From an uncultured Bacteroides sp. (GTDB lineage Bacteria > Bacteroidota > Bacteroidia > Bacteroidales > Bacteroidaceae), in contig URDR01000006.1 of NCBI GenBank assembly GCA_900546645.1, positions 1-55,118 on the forward strand: a stretch of 55,118 nt of DNA. The letters run 5' to 3'. Every line of letters begins with the position of its first letter. Within the stretch, counting starts at the first letter, position 1. Positions 48,415 to 55,118 of the stretch are shown here, in pieces. The position numbers and the translations under genes are program-made. The notes under the pieces were generated by a model that saw only the letters and a program-made list of their open reading frames with translations, was not told the origin of the DNA and searched no databases.

Positions 48415-49154
48415 CATTTCAGGCTGTAGCCCTGGTTCCAGTCCGAGATGATACCGCCGATGATGTTCTTGCCGGACATCACATTGGCCCATCCTTCGGG
48501 ATCAAGCGAGAACCAGAGGTCATTCCATGAGAGCGTGCGTACCTGCCAGGCCAGGATAAACAGGTTGGTGTTAATGGCTTCCAAACGGCTCACCACTTCA
48601 TTGGCGATGTAGTAGCGTTCCGAAGCATTCAGCAGGTTCACCTTGTGCTTCTCGTTCTTGCCGTCATCTCCTGTCACGTCATATTTGCCCGAAGTCACCA
48701 GCTGTTTCATGAAGGGAAAGAGCGCCGTCATCTGTGTGGCGGCATCCGTCAGTTCATCCGATACCATGGCCGCAATGACGGTTCCTTTCAGATTGCCGCC
48801 CACCGATTTGAGGAGCAGGCTGCAGTTCTGCGGGATTTCCTTGGCCACCAGTTCCCCGGCCCGCTTAATCTGGTAGAGGTTCTGCATGGCACCCTGCGCA
48901 TTCGAGAGGTAGTTCAGCATCTTGTCTTCCACATGGTGAATCCGCTCCAGCGAAGCGGTTACAGCCACTTCCGCAGCAATGATTTTCTCCTGCGTCTTCT
49001 TGCGGTCCTTGTGGATCTTCTTCAAGGCTGCGGTCTGACCCAGTACGGCAGAAGTCAGCGCCGGGTCGGTCTGTTGGGCAAAGAGCGGAGTTTTACCTAT
49101 CAATAGACCAACAGCAGCGATTAACAAGGAGCGTTTCCATCGTCTTGTATTCAT
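48411..49154 (-). CDS. Secreted coiled-coil protein, possible conjugation component
   Basis: This 247-residue protein has a signal peptide (~1 to 20, LLIGKTPLFAQQ) and long helices (LGQTAALKKIHKDRKKTQEK; HHVEDKMLNYLSNAQGAMQN). The general pattern resembles TrbJ/VirB5-like or DUF4141-type periplasmic conjugation proteins, but I cannot assign it with confidence. The frame starts at 49178 inside the upstream gene; the ATG at 49154 lies 5 bp downstream of that gene's stop. Confidence 0.62.
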   Translation of the reverse strand: MNTRRWKRSLLIAAVGLLIGKTPLFAQQTDPALTSAVLGQTAALKKIHKDRKKTQEKIIAAEVAVTASLERIHHVEDKMLNYLSNAQGAMQNLYQIKRAGELVAKEIPQNCSLLLKSVGGNLKGTVIAAMVSDELTDAATQMTALFPFMKQLVTSGKYDVTGDDGKNEKHKVNLLNASERYYIANEVVSRLEAINTNLFILAWQVRTLSWNDLWFSLDPEGWANVMSGKNIIGGIISDWNQGYSLKW

Positions 49155-49158
49155 ACGT

Positions 49159-50343
49159 TTATAATTTAGGGCCTGCATTTCTGCGTTCGGCCAGGTTATT
49201 CTTTCTATCCTCCTGCGAGAGCGAGGGTTTTATATCTATGGGCTTGTTGAGCAGACAATCGTTCCAGTCCTTGAATGCCTTGGGCGGCAACCATTGCCCC
49301 ATCTTGTAGCGGATGCTGAGTTGTTCGCTCAACTGCTCCAGAAAGGAACGGCCTTGTACTAGGTCAAAGGTCTTTCCCTTGGCTTCTATACGGACAACAT
49401 CCCCGACTTTATTGATTCTCATCGGAATATCCTCCAAGAGTGACAGCATACGCAAGCCGTAGATGCGACCTGCCAAATCATTGTCGAAACAGTCAAACGG
49501 ACGGGCATTTGGGAAGCGTTTCATGACTCCTTGAACCTGACCATCGGAGAATGTTCCACCGAAAGAAACCAAAGCCGTATCGTTTTTCAACAGACTCTGA
49601 TTCTGTTGGTAGAAAGCCATGGCATCAAAGGCTGACTCACAGAAAAACACGTTCTTGACTGCCTGCTGATTCCCGCCGGAGAGGTCGGCCACCCATGCGG
49701 AAGAGGAAGAATCGCTTCCGGCCGCCTTGGACTTGTAACCGCCATACCCCCTCATTTCGTAGCCCCGGACCTGGTCGTTCTCTCCGTTGGTATAAGGGAA
49801 GCCGATGTTGTAGCCGTCAAAGTTCTCGTTCTTCCTGTCGCGGATGAGCCGGATGAACGGAGCAAAGGTGCGTACCGTTTCATCGGACAATCCCCTTTGT
49901 TGGAAGATGGCCGGAATCTTATCGGGATTTATCGGCTTCACCTCATACCTGGAGCTGTCGAAGGTGGCATGATATCTGACTGACTGTACATACTCTCGGT
50001 CTTCGCGGTATTCAGGTTCGGGCATGTTGGCAAAGCGGGACAGCACCTTGGCTATCTTCTGCCATTCATCCTTGCCCGACACGTTGAAGGCATTCAGGTT
50101 CTCCCGGATGAGTGTAACCACATCCCCCTTGGAACCGTCGCGGCGGAAGAACCGCTGGGAAGCCTTGTCCTGGGGGTGGCAGATTACGAGCGCATCCCGC
50201 TTTTCCTTGCCATCCCCCAACACCAGTTCCATGTAGCGGCCTACACCGGCCTTTCGGTCCAGACGGTAGCCGAGCGCATAGGCTACATCGTCGATGCCCA
50301 CCTTGGCTTTGAGGTCCTGGAAGTTTACCTTGTAATCAGTCAT
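49159..50343 (-). CDS. TOPRIM-domain primase-like protein
   Basis: This 394-residue protein has an N-terminal zinc-less primase-like region (FQDLKAKVGIDDVAYALGYR and GSKGDVVTLI, like CHC2/DUF3991) and a TOPRIM domain (VFFCESAFDAMAFYQ with catalytic Glu, DCFDNDLAGR as the acidic DxD-like motif, about 230 to 300). Such proteins prime complementary-strand synthesis after conjugative transfer. It is the second TOPRIM protein on this element and differs from the one at 31493, so one may act in replication and the other in transfer. Confidence 0.85.
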   Translation of the reverse strand: MTDYKVNFQDLKAKVGIDDVAYALGYRLDRKAGVGRYMELVLGDGKEKRDALVICHPQDKASQRFFRRDGSKGDVVTLIRENLNAFNVSGKDEWQKIAKVLSRFANMPEPEYREDREYVQSVRYHATFDSSRYEVKPINPDKIPAIFQQRGLSDETVRTFAPFIRLIRDRKNENFDGYNIGFPYTNGENDQVRGYEMRGYGGYKSKAAGSDSSSSAWVADLSGGNQQAVKNVFFCESAFDAMAFYQQNQSLLKNDTALVSFGGTFSDGQVQGVMKRFPNARPFDCFDNDLAGRIYGLRMLSLLEDIPMRINKVGDVVRIEAKGKTFDLVQGRSFLEQLSEQLSIRYKMGQWLPPKAFKDWNDCLLNKPIDIKPSLSQEDRKNNLAERRNAGPKL

Positions 50344-50366
50344 GGTTCATAGTATTGATTGGGTGA

Positions 50367-51692
50367 TTAGATACTCATTTTCGCTCCCACGGCCTGCGTA
50401 CGCTTGAGATTGGCTATCTCCGGTTCGAAGGTCTTGTGCGCCGTCATGTTCAGGAAGGCCGCCTTGTCCTTGTAGTCCGTCAGCTGGAAGTAGGTCTTGG
50501 CCGTATCTTTCGATACCTTCTTCAAACCCAGTTCCACACCATCGTAGGAAGCGCGGATGGCATACTCGCCATTCCTTGTCTTCACAATGGCTGCATTCTT
50601 GAACGGCACTTCTTCGCCTTCACCCAACGGGGCAAACGGATCGTTCTTCGTCAGGTAGGGCTGTTCGTTGAGAGCCAGCCGCTGTTTGTCCACCTGGTCC
50701 AGAATCAGGTCCGAAGCCTTGTTCACGTCCGCCATGATGGAAACGATGAACTTGGGTTCCTGCTTCAGCACCCCAATCCAGGAATCCAGATAAGCTGCGG
50801 AATTGTCCGTCACCTTCGAGTCAAAGCCCATCGAGTGGCTGATCATGGCGGCGGTCAGTTCGGCTACCAGTTCCTCCTTGGCGTATTTCGGGTCTCCGAA
50901 GCGTCCGCCCATCTCGCGGTTGAGCCGTTCGGGAGTCATGGTGGAGTGCGTCATCTCGTGCAGCATGGTGGAATAGAACTCCATGCCGCCCCGGTAGATT
51001 TCCTCGGGGGTATCGCCGATGTTGAACTGCTCCTTCATGGGCAGCACCACGATGTCCTGGGCCGGTGAATAGAAGGCACCGTCCACCCGCTTGTCTGCCT
51101 GTATAGGACAGAGCCAGCCTTGCGTCTCAATCATCCGGTCGAGAGCGGCATGGACATACATGCCTTCCTTGTCCCGAAGCTCGGGCACCTTGAATTTCTC
51201 CATGAGTTTCTGCACCCGTTCGGGCTGCACCTCTGCCAGGTTGGTCTGGTCAATGTTATATACAGGGAAAGCCTTGAAGAAGGGAATGACATCCATGCCT
51301 TTCTTCTCCTCCTTACTCATCGCCTTATACTCCTCCGAACTGACCTTATGGTCGTTCTTGTCCTTGACCAGCACGTCCCAATAGACCACGGGGAACGCCC
51401 TTTCACCTTTCAGTACATGGGCCTTGAGGTTGTGTGCCTGCTTGAAAGTGAGGTACACCGGTAGCTGGTAGCCCTGGGCAGCCGTCTGCAGCTGGAGGAA
51501 GAAGGAATTGGAACCCGAGTAGTTGCGGCCTCCCACGTTCTGCGGGAGACCTGCAAACCCGGATGCACCGCCAATCCAGCCTTTCTTCCAGTCGGAAGCC
51601 TTCATCTGCTCCATGCGGGCTATCATCATTTCGGCAAAGCGGTCGATGGCTACCTGTCCGGCATTGCCGGATGTGTTAGTTCCATACGCCAT
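50367..51692 (-). CDS. ArdC-type antirestriction protein (ssDNA-binding + zincin metallopeptidase)
   Basis: This 441-residue protein has an N-terminal ArdC/DUF1738 ssDNA-binding domain (about 10 to 140; GRNYSGSNSFFLQ, TFKQAHNLKAHVLKGERAFP) and a zincin-like metallopeptidase domain with HEMTH and the downstream Glu in EELVAELTAAM. A C-terminal extension adds ~120 residues. ArdC of RP4-type plasmids protects incoming single-stranded DNA from restriction. The ATG at 51692 gives M-A-Y-G; an upstream ATG at 51704 lies further inside the preceding gene. Confidence 0.9.
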   Translation of the reverse strand: MAYGTNTSGNAGQVAIDRFAEMMIARMEQMKASDWKKGWIGGASGFAGLPQNVGGRNYSGSNSFFLQLQTAAQGYQLPVYLTFKQAHNLKAHVLKGERAFPVVYWDVLVKDKNDHKVSSEEYKAMSKEEKKGMDVIPFFKAFPVYNIDQTNLAEVQPERVQKLMEKFKVPELRDKEGMYVHAALDRMIETQGWLCPIQADKRVDGAFYSPAQDIVVLPMKEQFNIGDTPEEIYRGGMEFYSTMLHEMTHSTMTPERLNREMGGRFGDPKYAKEELVAELTAAMISHSMGFDSKVTDNSAAYLDSWIGVLKQEPKFIVSIMADVNKASDLILDQVDKQRLALNEQPYLTKNDPFAPLGEGEEVPFKNAAIVKTRNGEYAIRASYDGVELGLKKVSKDTAKTYFQLTDYKDKAAFLNMTAHKTFEPEIANLKRTQAVGAKMSI

Positions 51693-51906
51693 AGCTTTCG
51701 TCATCCATTACCTGACGGTCCATCTGGTCGATGTCCGTCTGTTCGACATAAAACTCTGCGGATTCATCCGAAGGATCCGTACCGTGGGTCTGGCACCATT
51801 CCAGATAGTCCTCTGCATTATCGCCGTCCATCACAAAGCGGAGAAAACCGATTTTACCCTCTTGAAGGAGTTCTACCAACTCCTCGTGTGTCTTTTTAGC
51901 TGTCAT
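51676..51906 (-). CDS. Small acidic hypothetical protein
   Basis: This 76-residue strongly acidic protein (HEELVELLQEGKIGFLRFVM; EWCQTHGTDPSDESAEFYVE) has no recognised domain. It sits directly before and overlaps the ArdC-like gene by 17 bp, so it is probably co-expressed. The acidity recalls DNA-mimic antirestriction proteins, but no family resemblance was seen, so that is only a thought. Confidence 0.68.
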   Translation of the reverse strand: MTAKKTHEELVELLQEGKIGFLRFVMDGDNAEDYLEWCQTHGTDPSDESAEFYVEQTDIDQMDRQVMDDESYGVWN

Positions 51907-51959
51907 ATCTTTTCGTCTTTTATTGTTTCTTGAATATTCGATTGTTTCTCTTGATTTTG

Positions 51960-53228
51960 TTACATTTTCATGGAAGCCGACTTCTCCAGTTTGTTGGTCA
52001 CGGCCGAAAGCATGCCCGTGATTTCCGTATTCAGGTACTTGGCAGCAATCTGTTCCCGGGTAGCAGTCTTTGCCTTGAAAAGCGAGTATCCGTCATCGAA
52101 GGAGAGTTCATGCTTGCCGGTCTTGCCCTTGTCACCCAAGTCCATCGACACCTTCCATTTGTTGTCGGAGTGGTCCTTGGCCACACGGACTCCTTTGGGG
52201 TCCACTCCTTCGGGAAGCTGATACTTCTCGTAGGCTGACTGCAAGTGCAGGCGCTCCCCGAAGTTCTTCTCCACAAGTTGTGTAGGACTGACCACGCGGT
52301 CGAAGTAGGCATTTAGGTCCTCACGGGAAGCCACTGCCGACATCTTGGTGTCGCCCATCTGCACATAGAACTTATACTTGCCGTAATCCGGGCGCTGTTC
52401 GTCCTTTTCCTTATAGACATTGAACTTGTCGATGGTAATGGCTCCATCCGGACCGGACAACTGCTTCGGCATTTGGAACGCTTCTTCCGATACCTTCGGC
52501 ATGAGTTTAGTCGGATAATACTTCTCCATCAACTGCGGCACTTTCATTTCCTTCTTCTGGTAAGCGGCCAAATCCGCTGCGTCCATCTTCTGCGGTTTCA
52601 GCTGTACGCCGTCCATCTTGGCGGTGAAGTACCAGTCTGCCGGATTGGTGGTGCTCTGGAAGGCATGGCCGTGGCTGACTTTCTCGCCGTTGGCGGTAAT
52701 CATCTGCGGTTCGCGTGGCTTGCGTTCCTGCTTGGCTTCCGCTTTATGCTCGGCCTGTTGTTCACTCTTCTTTTCCTTGGCAGGTTTCTCCTCTGCAGCC
52801 GTCTTGACTGTTTGGGTTGGCTCTTCCTGCACAGCCTGTTCTTTCTTCTTTTTCGCCATAGTATTCTTGTTGGAGGTATTCGTTTCTTTCAAATCTTCCC
52901 CGGTCTTTTCCCTGGGCTTCTTCATCAGTTCCGGCCGGTCTATCGCCTCGCAGATGGCGACCCGCTGACCGGAGCGAATCAGCTTGGGCAGATGCTTGTC
53001 CAGTTCATGACGGGGAAAGGTCAGGAGTTTGATGGGGTCTTTCTCCAACGGAAGGATTTTGTCTGATACCTTCAGCGCCAGTATTACCGATGCCTTGAGT
53101 GCATCTTCCTTATACATTTCGTAGAAATCTCCTTTACGGAAAAGCAGCACCGCATCGGGATGTTTCTTCTTCAATTCGTTGAACTGCCGGACAAAGCCGA
53201 CATCCTTCTCTGCATTCTTCTTGACCAT
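51960..53228 (-). CDS. DUF3945 protein with an N-terminal MutS domain I
   Basis: This is a 422-residue protein. Residues 8 to 100 resemble the mismatch-recognition domain I of MutS: VLLFRKGDFYEMYKEDALKA including the F-x-E pattern, then LLTFPRHELDKHLPKLIRSG and QRVAICEA. A charged linker (about 105 to 175, Lys/Glu/Gln-rich) leads into DUF3945-type repeats (TITSNG-like ANGEKVSHGHAFQS; LSGPDGAITIDKFNVYKEKD). No MutS ATPase is present. It may recognise distorted or branched DNA during transfer. It belongs to the accessory conjugation block. Confidence 0.82.
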   Translation of the reverse strand: MVKKNAEKDVGFVRQFNELKKKHPDAVLLFRKGDFYEMYKEDALKASVILALKVSDKILPLEKDPIKLLTFPRHELDKHLPKLIRSGQRVAICEAIDRPELMKKPREKTGEDLKETNTSNKNTMAKKKKEQAVQEEPTQTVKTAAEEKPAKEKKSEQQAEHKAEAKQERKPREPQMITANGEKVSHGHAFQSTTNPADWYFTAKMDGVQLKPQKMDAADLAAYQKKEMKVPQLMEKYYPTKLMPKVSEEAFQMPKQLSGPDGAITIDKFNVYKEKDEQRPDYGKYKFYVQMGDTKMSAVASREDLNAYFDRVVSPTQLVEKNFGERLHLQSAYEKYQLPEGVDPKGVRVAKDHSDNKWKVSMDLGDKGKTGKHELSFDDGYSLFKAKTATREQIAAKYLNTEITGMLSAVTNKLEKSASMKM

Positions 53229-53240
53229 AGGGAAAAGGAT

Positions 53241-54017
53241 TTAGCGTTTGAGACCTTTGGATTGTTCAGCTTTCGGCGCATGGAGTTTCAAGGCTCTTTC
53301 CTGCGACTGCTTGTCCACCACCTGCTTGTATTCCCAGCGGTTCTTGTCCGTCATCACCAGTCCCAGGTATTCGGGATGCTGCTCGTCATAGCGGAGCTTC
53401 TGCTGTCGTTCCCACTCTTTCATGTCGCCCTGGATGACCTTGAAGCCCTGGGGCTCTTTCAAATCCACACCGACCGACACTTTCTCACCTCCTACATTCA
53501 GCTCAATGGGTTTTCCCTCGCGTACCTGCTGCTTCTGCTGCATGCCCAGTTCGATGTCGTTGACTTTCTCCATGTCCTTGAGTTTCTGTTCGAGTTGAAC
53601 GTCCGTCACACGGCGATGGATGACGGACTTGGTTTCGGGATCGAGTTGCAGATACTGCTGGGTCTTTTCTCCGTTGACTTCCACGGCTTTCTGGATGACC
53701 TCACCTTTACCCAACCGCTCCGCTTCTTGGTCAGACAAACGCAACACTTGGTTGCGTTCCTTTTCCAGTACGGCACGGACGGGATAAGCCATGAGAGCCG
53801 GATTGCCTTGCTGGTCGGTGATCAGCTGAAGTTTGAGGGGAAGCGTGATGATGTCTCCGTTCCGGGCACTGATGGACACCTGCATGAGCGGGGTGACCTC
53901 TCCGGATGCCAGTTTCTCCTTCACTTCCTGAGGGAGGCTGTCGGCCTTTTCCCGGTCAATGCCCAATGCCGCCAACTTCTCGTAGGGCAGCCTTTCAGAA
54001 TGATTGATGTTGTGCAT
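53241..54017 (-). CDS. DUF4099/DUF3945-type element protein
   Basis: This 258-residue protein has an N-terminal DUF4099-like part (LPYEKLAALGIDREKADSLP, about 8 to 60) followed by DUF3945 motifs (LPLKLQLITDQQGNPALMAY; ELGMQQKQQVREGKPIELNV). The domain pair is typical of Bacteroidales conjugative elements; function unknown. The frame opens at 54113, but the ATG at 54017 is used because a -7 box (TACTTTTG, minus strand, 54075-54082) lies between. Confidence 0.82.
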   Translation of the reverse strand: MHNINHSERLPYEKLAALGIDREKADSLPQEVKEKLASGEVTPLMQVSISARNGDIITLPLKLQLITDQQGNPALMAYPVRAVLEKERNQVLRLSDQEAERLGKGEVIQKAVEVNGEKTQQYLQLDPETKSVIHRRVTDVQLEQKLKDMEKVNDIELGMQQKQQVREGKPIELNVGGEKVSVGVDLKEPQGFKVIQGDMKEWERQQKLRYDEQHPEYLGLVMTDKNRWEYKQVVDKQSQERALKLHAPKAEQSKGLKR

Positions 54018-54074
54018 TTTCGTATTGTTTAAGTAAAACGATATATTTGCGGTCGGAACCGCCTTGAACACCCG

Positions 54075-54082
54075 CAAAAGTA
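54075..54082 (-). promoter_or_regulatory. -7 box for the DUF4099/DUF3945 operon
   Basis: TACTTTTG on the minus strand, 58 bp before the ATG at 54017. No good -33 element was found. Confidence 0.45.
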
Positions 54083-54107
54083 TTGTCAACCCTATCATTG
54101 AAAAGAA

Positions 54108-54773
54108 ATGCACAACATCATTCTGACCGCCGTGCTGTTGATTCTTGGTTCCGCTTCAGCATCGGCACAGTTCTATACGATTACAAAAGAGACGGAAATA
54201 CGTCCTGAAAAGCAACAAAAAGTGGCTCCAGATACCTTACAGAGGGGTTTGGTCGCTTTTGAGTCTTGCAAAAAGGCAGAAAAGGACTCACGTGCCCCAG
54301 AGGTGCCTGTAAAACTGCTTTCGGAGCTATATGCCCGAAAAGTTTACGCAAGGGTGTCCCACGAAAAAGCGTCTGATAAGGGAACTGAAAAAACTGAGGT
54401 TTCTGAACGAAAAGAACTTCCTGCGCTCACTATTCCCAATCTCTATCAGGAAATCATCCGCAATGGCATTCGGCATCCGAAAATAGTACTGGCACAAGCC
54501 ATACTGGAAACGGGCTGGTTCCGTTCACCGCTCTGTCGGAACCGGCACAACCTGTTTGGACTGACGAATCCCAAAACCGGAAAATACTATGAGTTCAATC
54601 ACTGGACGGAAAGTGTACGGGCTTACTACACTAAGGTACAGTACCGATATTGTCAAAAGAATCAGACAAGTACAAGCGATGTGGATTATCTGAAGTGGCT
54701 ACAGCAAATAGGTTATGCAGAAGCTCCGATGTATATACAATCGGTCAAAGAAATCATGAAAAGAAATCTATAA
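54108..54773 (+). CDS. Exported glucosaminidase-domain peptidoglycan hydrolase
   Basis: This 221-residue protein has a signal peptide (~1 to 20, ASASAQ) and a C-terminal GH73-type glucosaminidase domain (YQEIIRNGIRHPKIVLAQAI with the catalytic Glu in LETGWFRS, then HNLFGLTN and YAEAPMYIQSV, about 115 to 221). Such enzymes open the wall locally so that a conjugation channel can be built. It is divergent from the DUF4099/DUF3945 gene. Confidence 0.88.
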   Translation: MHNIILTAVLLILGSASASAQFYTITKETEIRPEKQQKVAPDTLQRGLVAFESCKKAEKDSRAPEVPVKLLSELYARKVYARVSHEKASDKGTEKTEVSERKELPALTIPNLYQEIIRNGIRHPKIVLAQAILETGWFRSPLCRNRHNLFGLTNPKTGKYYEFNHWTESVRAYYTKVQYRYCQKNQTSTSDVDYLKWLQQIGYAEAPMYIQSVKEIMKRNL

Positions 54774-54907
54774 ATCACAGGGCACTCCTCCTGTATGAAA
54801 AAAGTTCATAATGCAGAAAAAAAATACTCCGAAGATGCTTCCATAATAAAATAATTTCTCTAAATTCGCTTTTGGAGGGTTACAGTTCTCCCTAAATCAA
54901 AAGTATT

Positions 54908-55118
54908 ATGGACGCATATCGACCCAAGCAGCGCATCACACTCTCATTCGCCAAGCGGAACGGACGCAAGTGTATAGCAGCCGCCTATGGTGGCGATGAC
55001 ACATTGCGACAAAATTTGTCGCGCGAACCCGGTGCAATCATGACAGGCGATACCGCCTATCTGCCGGCAGAGAATTTCGTGCTTGCCGAGTTCTTCGACC
55101 GCTATGTGAAAATGGCGT
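54908..55118 (+). CDS. Hypothetical element protein, 5' part only
   Basis: An open frame from the ATG at 54908 to the window end encodes at least 70 residues (MDAYRPKQRITLSFAKRNGR; later GDTAYLPAENFVLAEFFDRY). It is basic at the N-terminus. No domain is recognised from this part. Its position after a 134-bp gap and the regular codon use support a real gene. Confidence 0.6.
   Translation, partial: MDAYRPKQRITLSFAKRNGRKCIAAAYGGDDTLRQNLSREPGAIMTGDTAYLPAENFVLAEFFDRYVKMA

Noticed and set aside
51907..51959. A fourth 8-bp array upstream of the small acidic gene
   Set aside because: TTG-rich and similar at first sight, but the spacing between TTG triplets is 7 to 12 bp, not 8, and the CTAT boundary is missing.

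Overview
The window reads as a Bacteroidales gut-type genome (Bacteroides/Phocaeicola-like; the genus cannot be fixed from sequence alone). The evidence is the many promoters of the Bacteroidota form (-33 TTTG, -7 TAnnTTTG), a UpxY antiterminator, a SecA of about 1,100 residues with a SEC-C tail, DUF4105 and Wzi-type envelope proteins, and a mobile element of the Bacteroides conjugative type.

Region 1 (1 to ~29.5 kb) is chromosome. It starts with the tail of an Rpn-family nuclease gene. A polysaccharide-export remnant follows (Wzz, Wzi, small lipoprotein, orphan UpxY), then paaK plus an ACT-domain gene, then gtrA, aspS, ybaK and uvrA on the minus strand, and a tRNA-Gly. Next come an Abi_2/AbiF-type HEPN gene with a structured leader RNA, secA, an alkaline-phosphatase-superfamily protein that seems to have lost its active site, and a DUF4105 protein. 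A plus-strand run coaX, outer-membrane barrel, TPR, lptC, corC-like, ppiD-like follows, then a metallo-beta-lactamase-fold hydrolase, a PH-domain gene and tRNA-Thr.

Region 2 (~29.7 to 55.1 kb, open at the right) is an integrative and conjugative element or integrated plasmid. Its left border is probably within 29.75 to 30.35 kb, which is dense in direct and inverted repeats. Cargo and maintenance genes follow: HTH regulators, a TOPRIM primase/RecA-like ATPase, a DUF4143 ATPase behind repeated upstream boxes, a SLOG plus phosphoribosyltransferase pair, DUF2958 and small element genes, and a second AbiF-type gene with the same kind of leader RNA. Then come parB/parA, PcfJ/PcfK, a subclass A2 class A beta-lactamase, a histone-H1-like protein, a topoisomerase-type zinc-finger protein, a TOPRIM primase, an ArdC-type antirestriction protein, a MutS-I/DUF3945 protein, a DUF3945-type protein and a glucosaminidase.

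Three signals are not explained by ordinary gene content. (a) Three arrays of contiguous 8-bp repeats sit immediately in front of parA, parB and a distant zinc-finger gene. They suggest that one ribbon-helix-helix ParB both partitions and regulates the element, as omega does on pSM19035. (b) About 0.8 kb at 38.93 to 39.72 kb holds 2.5 tandem ~326-bp units, each folding into up to four hairpins with compensatory base changes. It lies downstream of a strong plus-strand promoter and ends in a T-run, so it is a candidate large structured ncRNA. That promoter lies in a ~270-bp intergenic module that recurs at 44.9 to 45.15 kb in front of the beta-lactamase. (c) The two AbiF-like HEPN proteins, one chromosomal and one on the element, have covarying leader RNAs, the arrangement proposed for AbiF toxin/RNA-antitoxin systems ancestral to Cas13.
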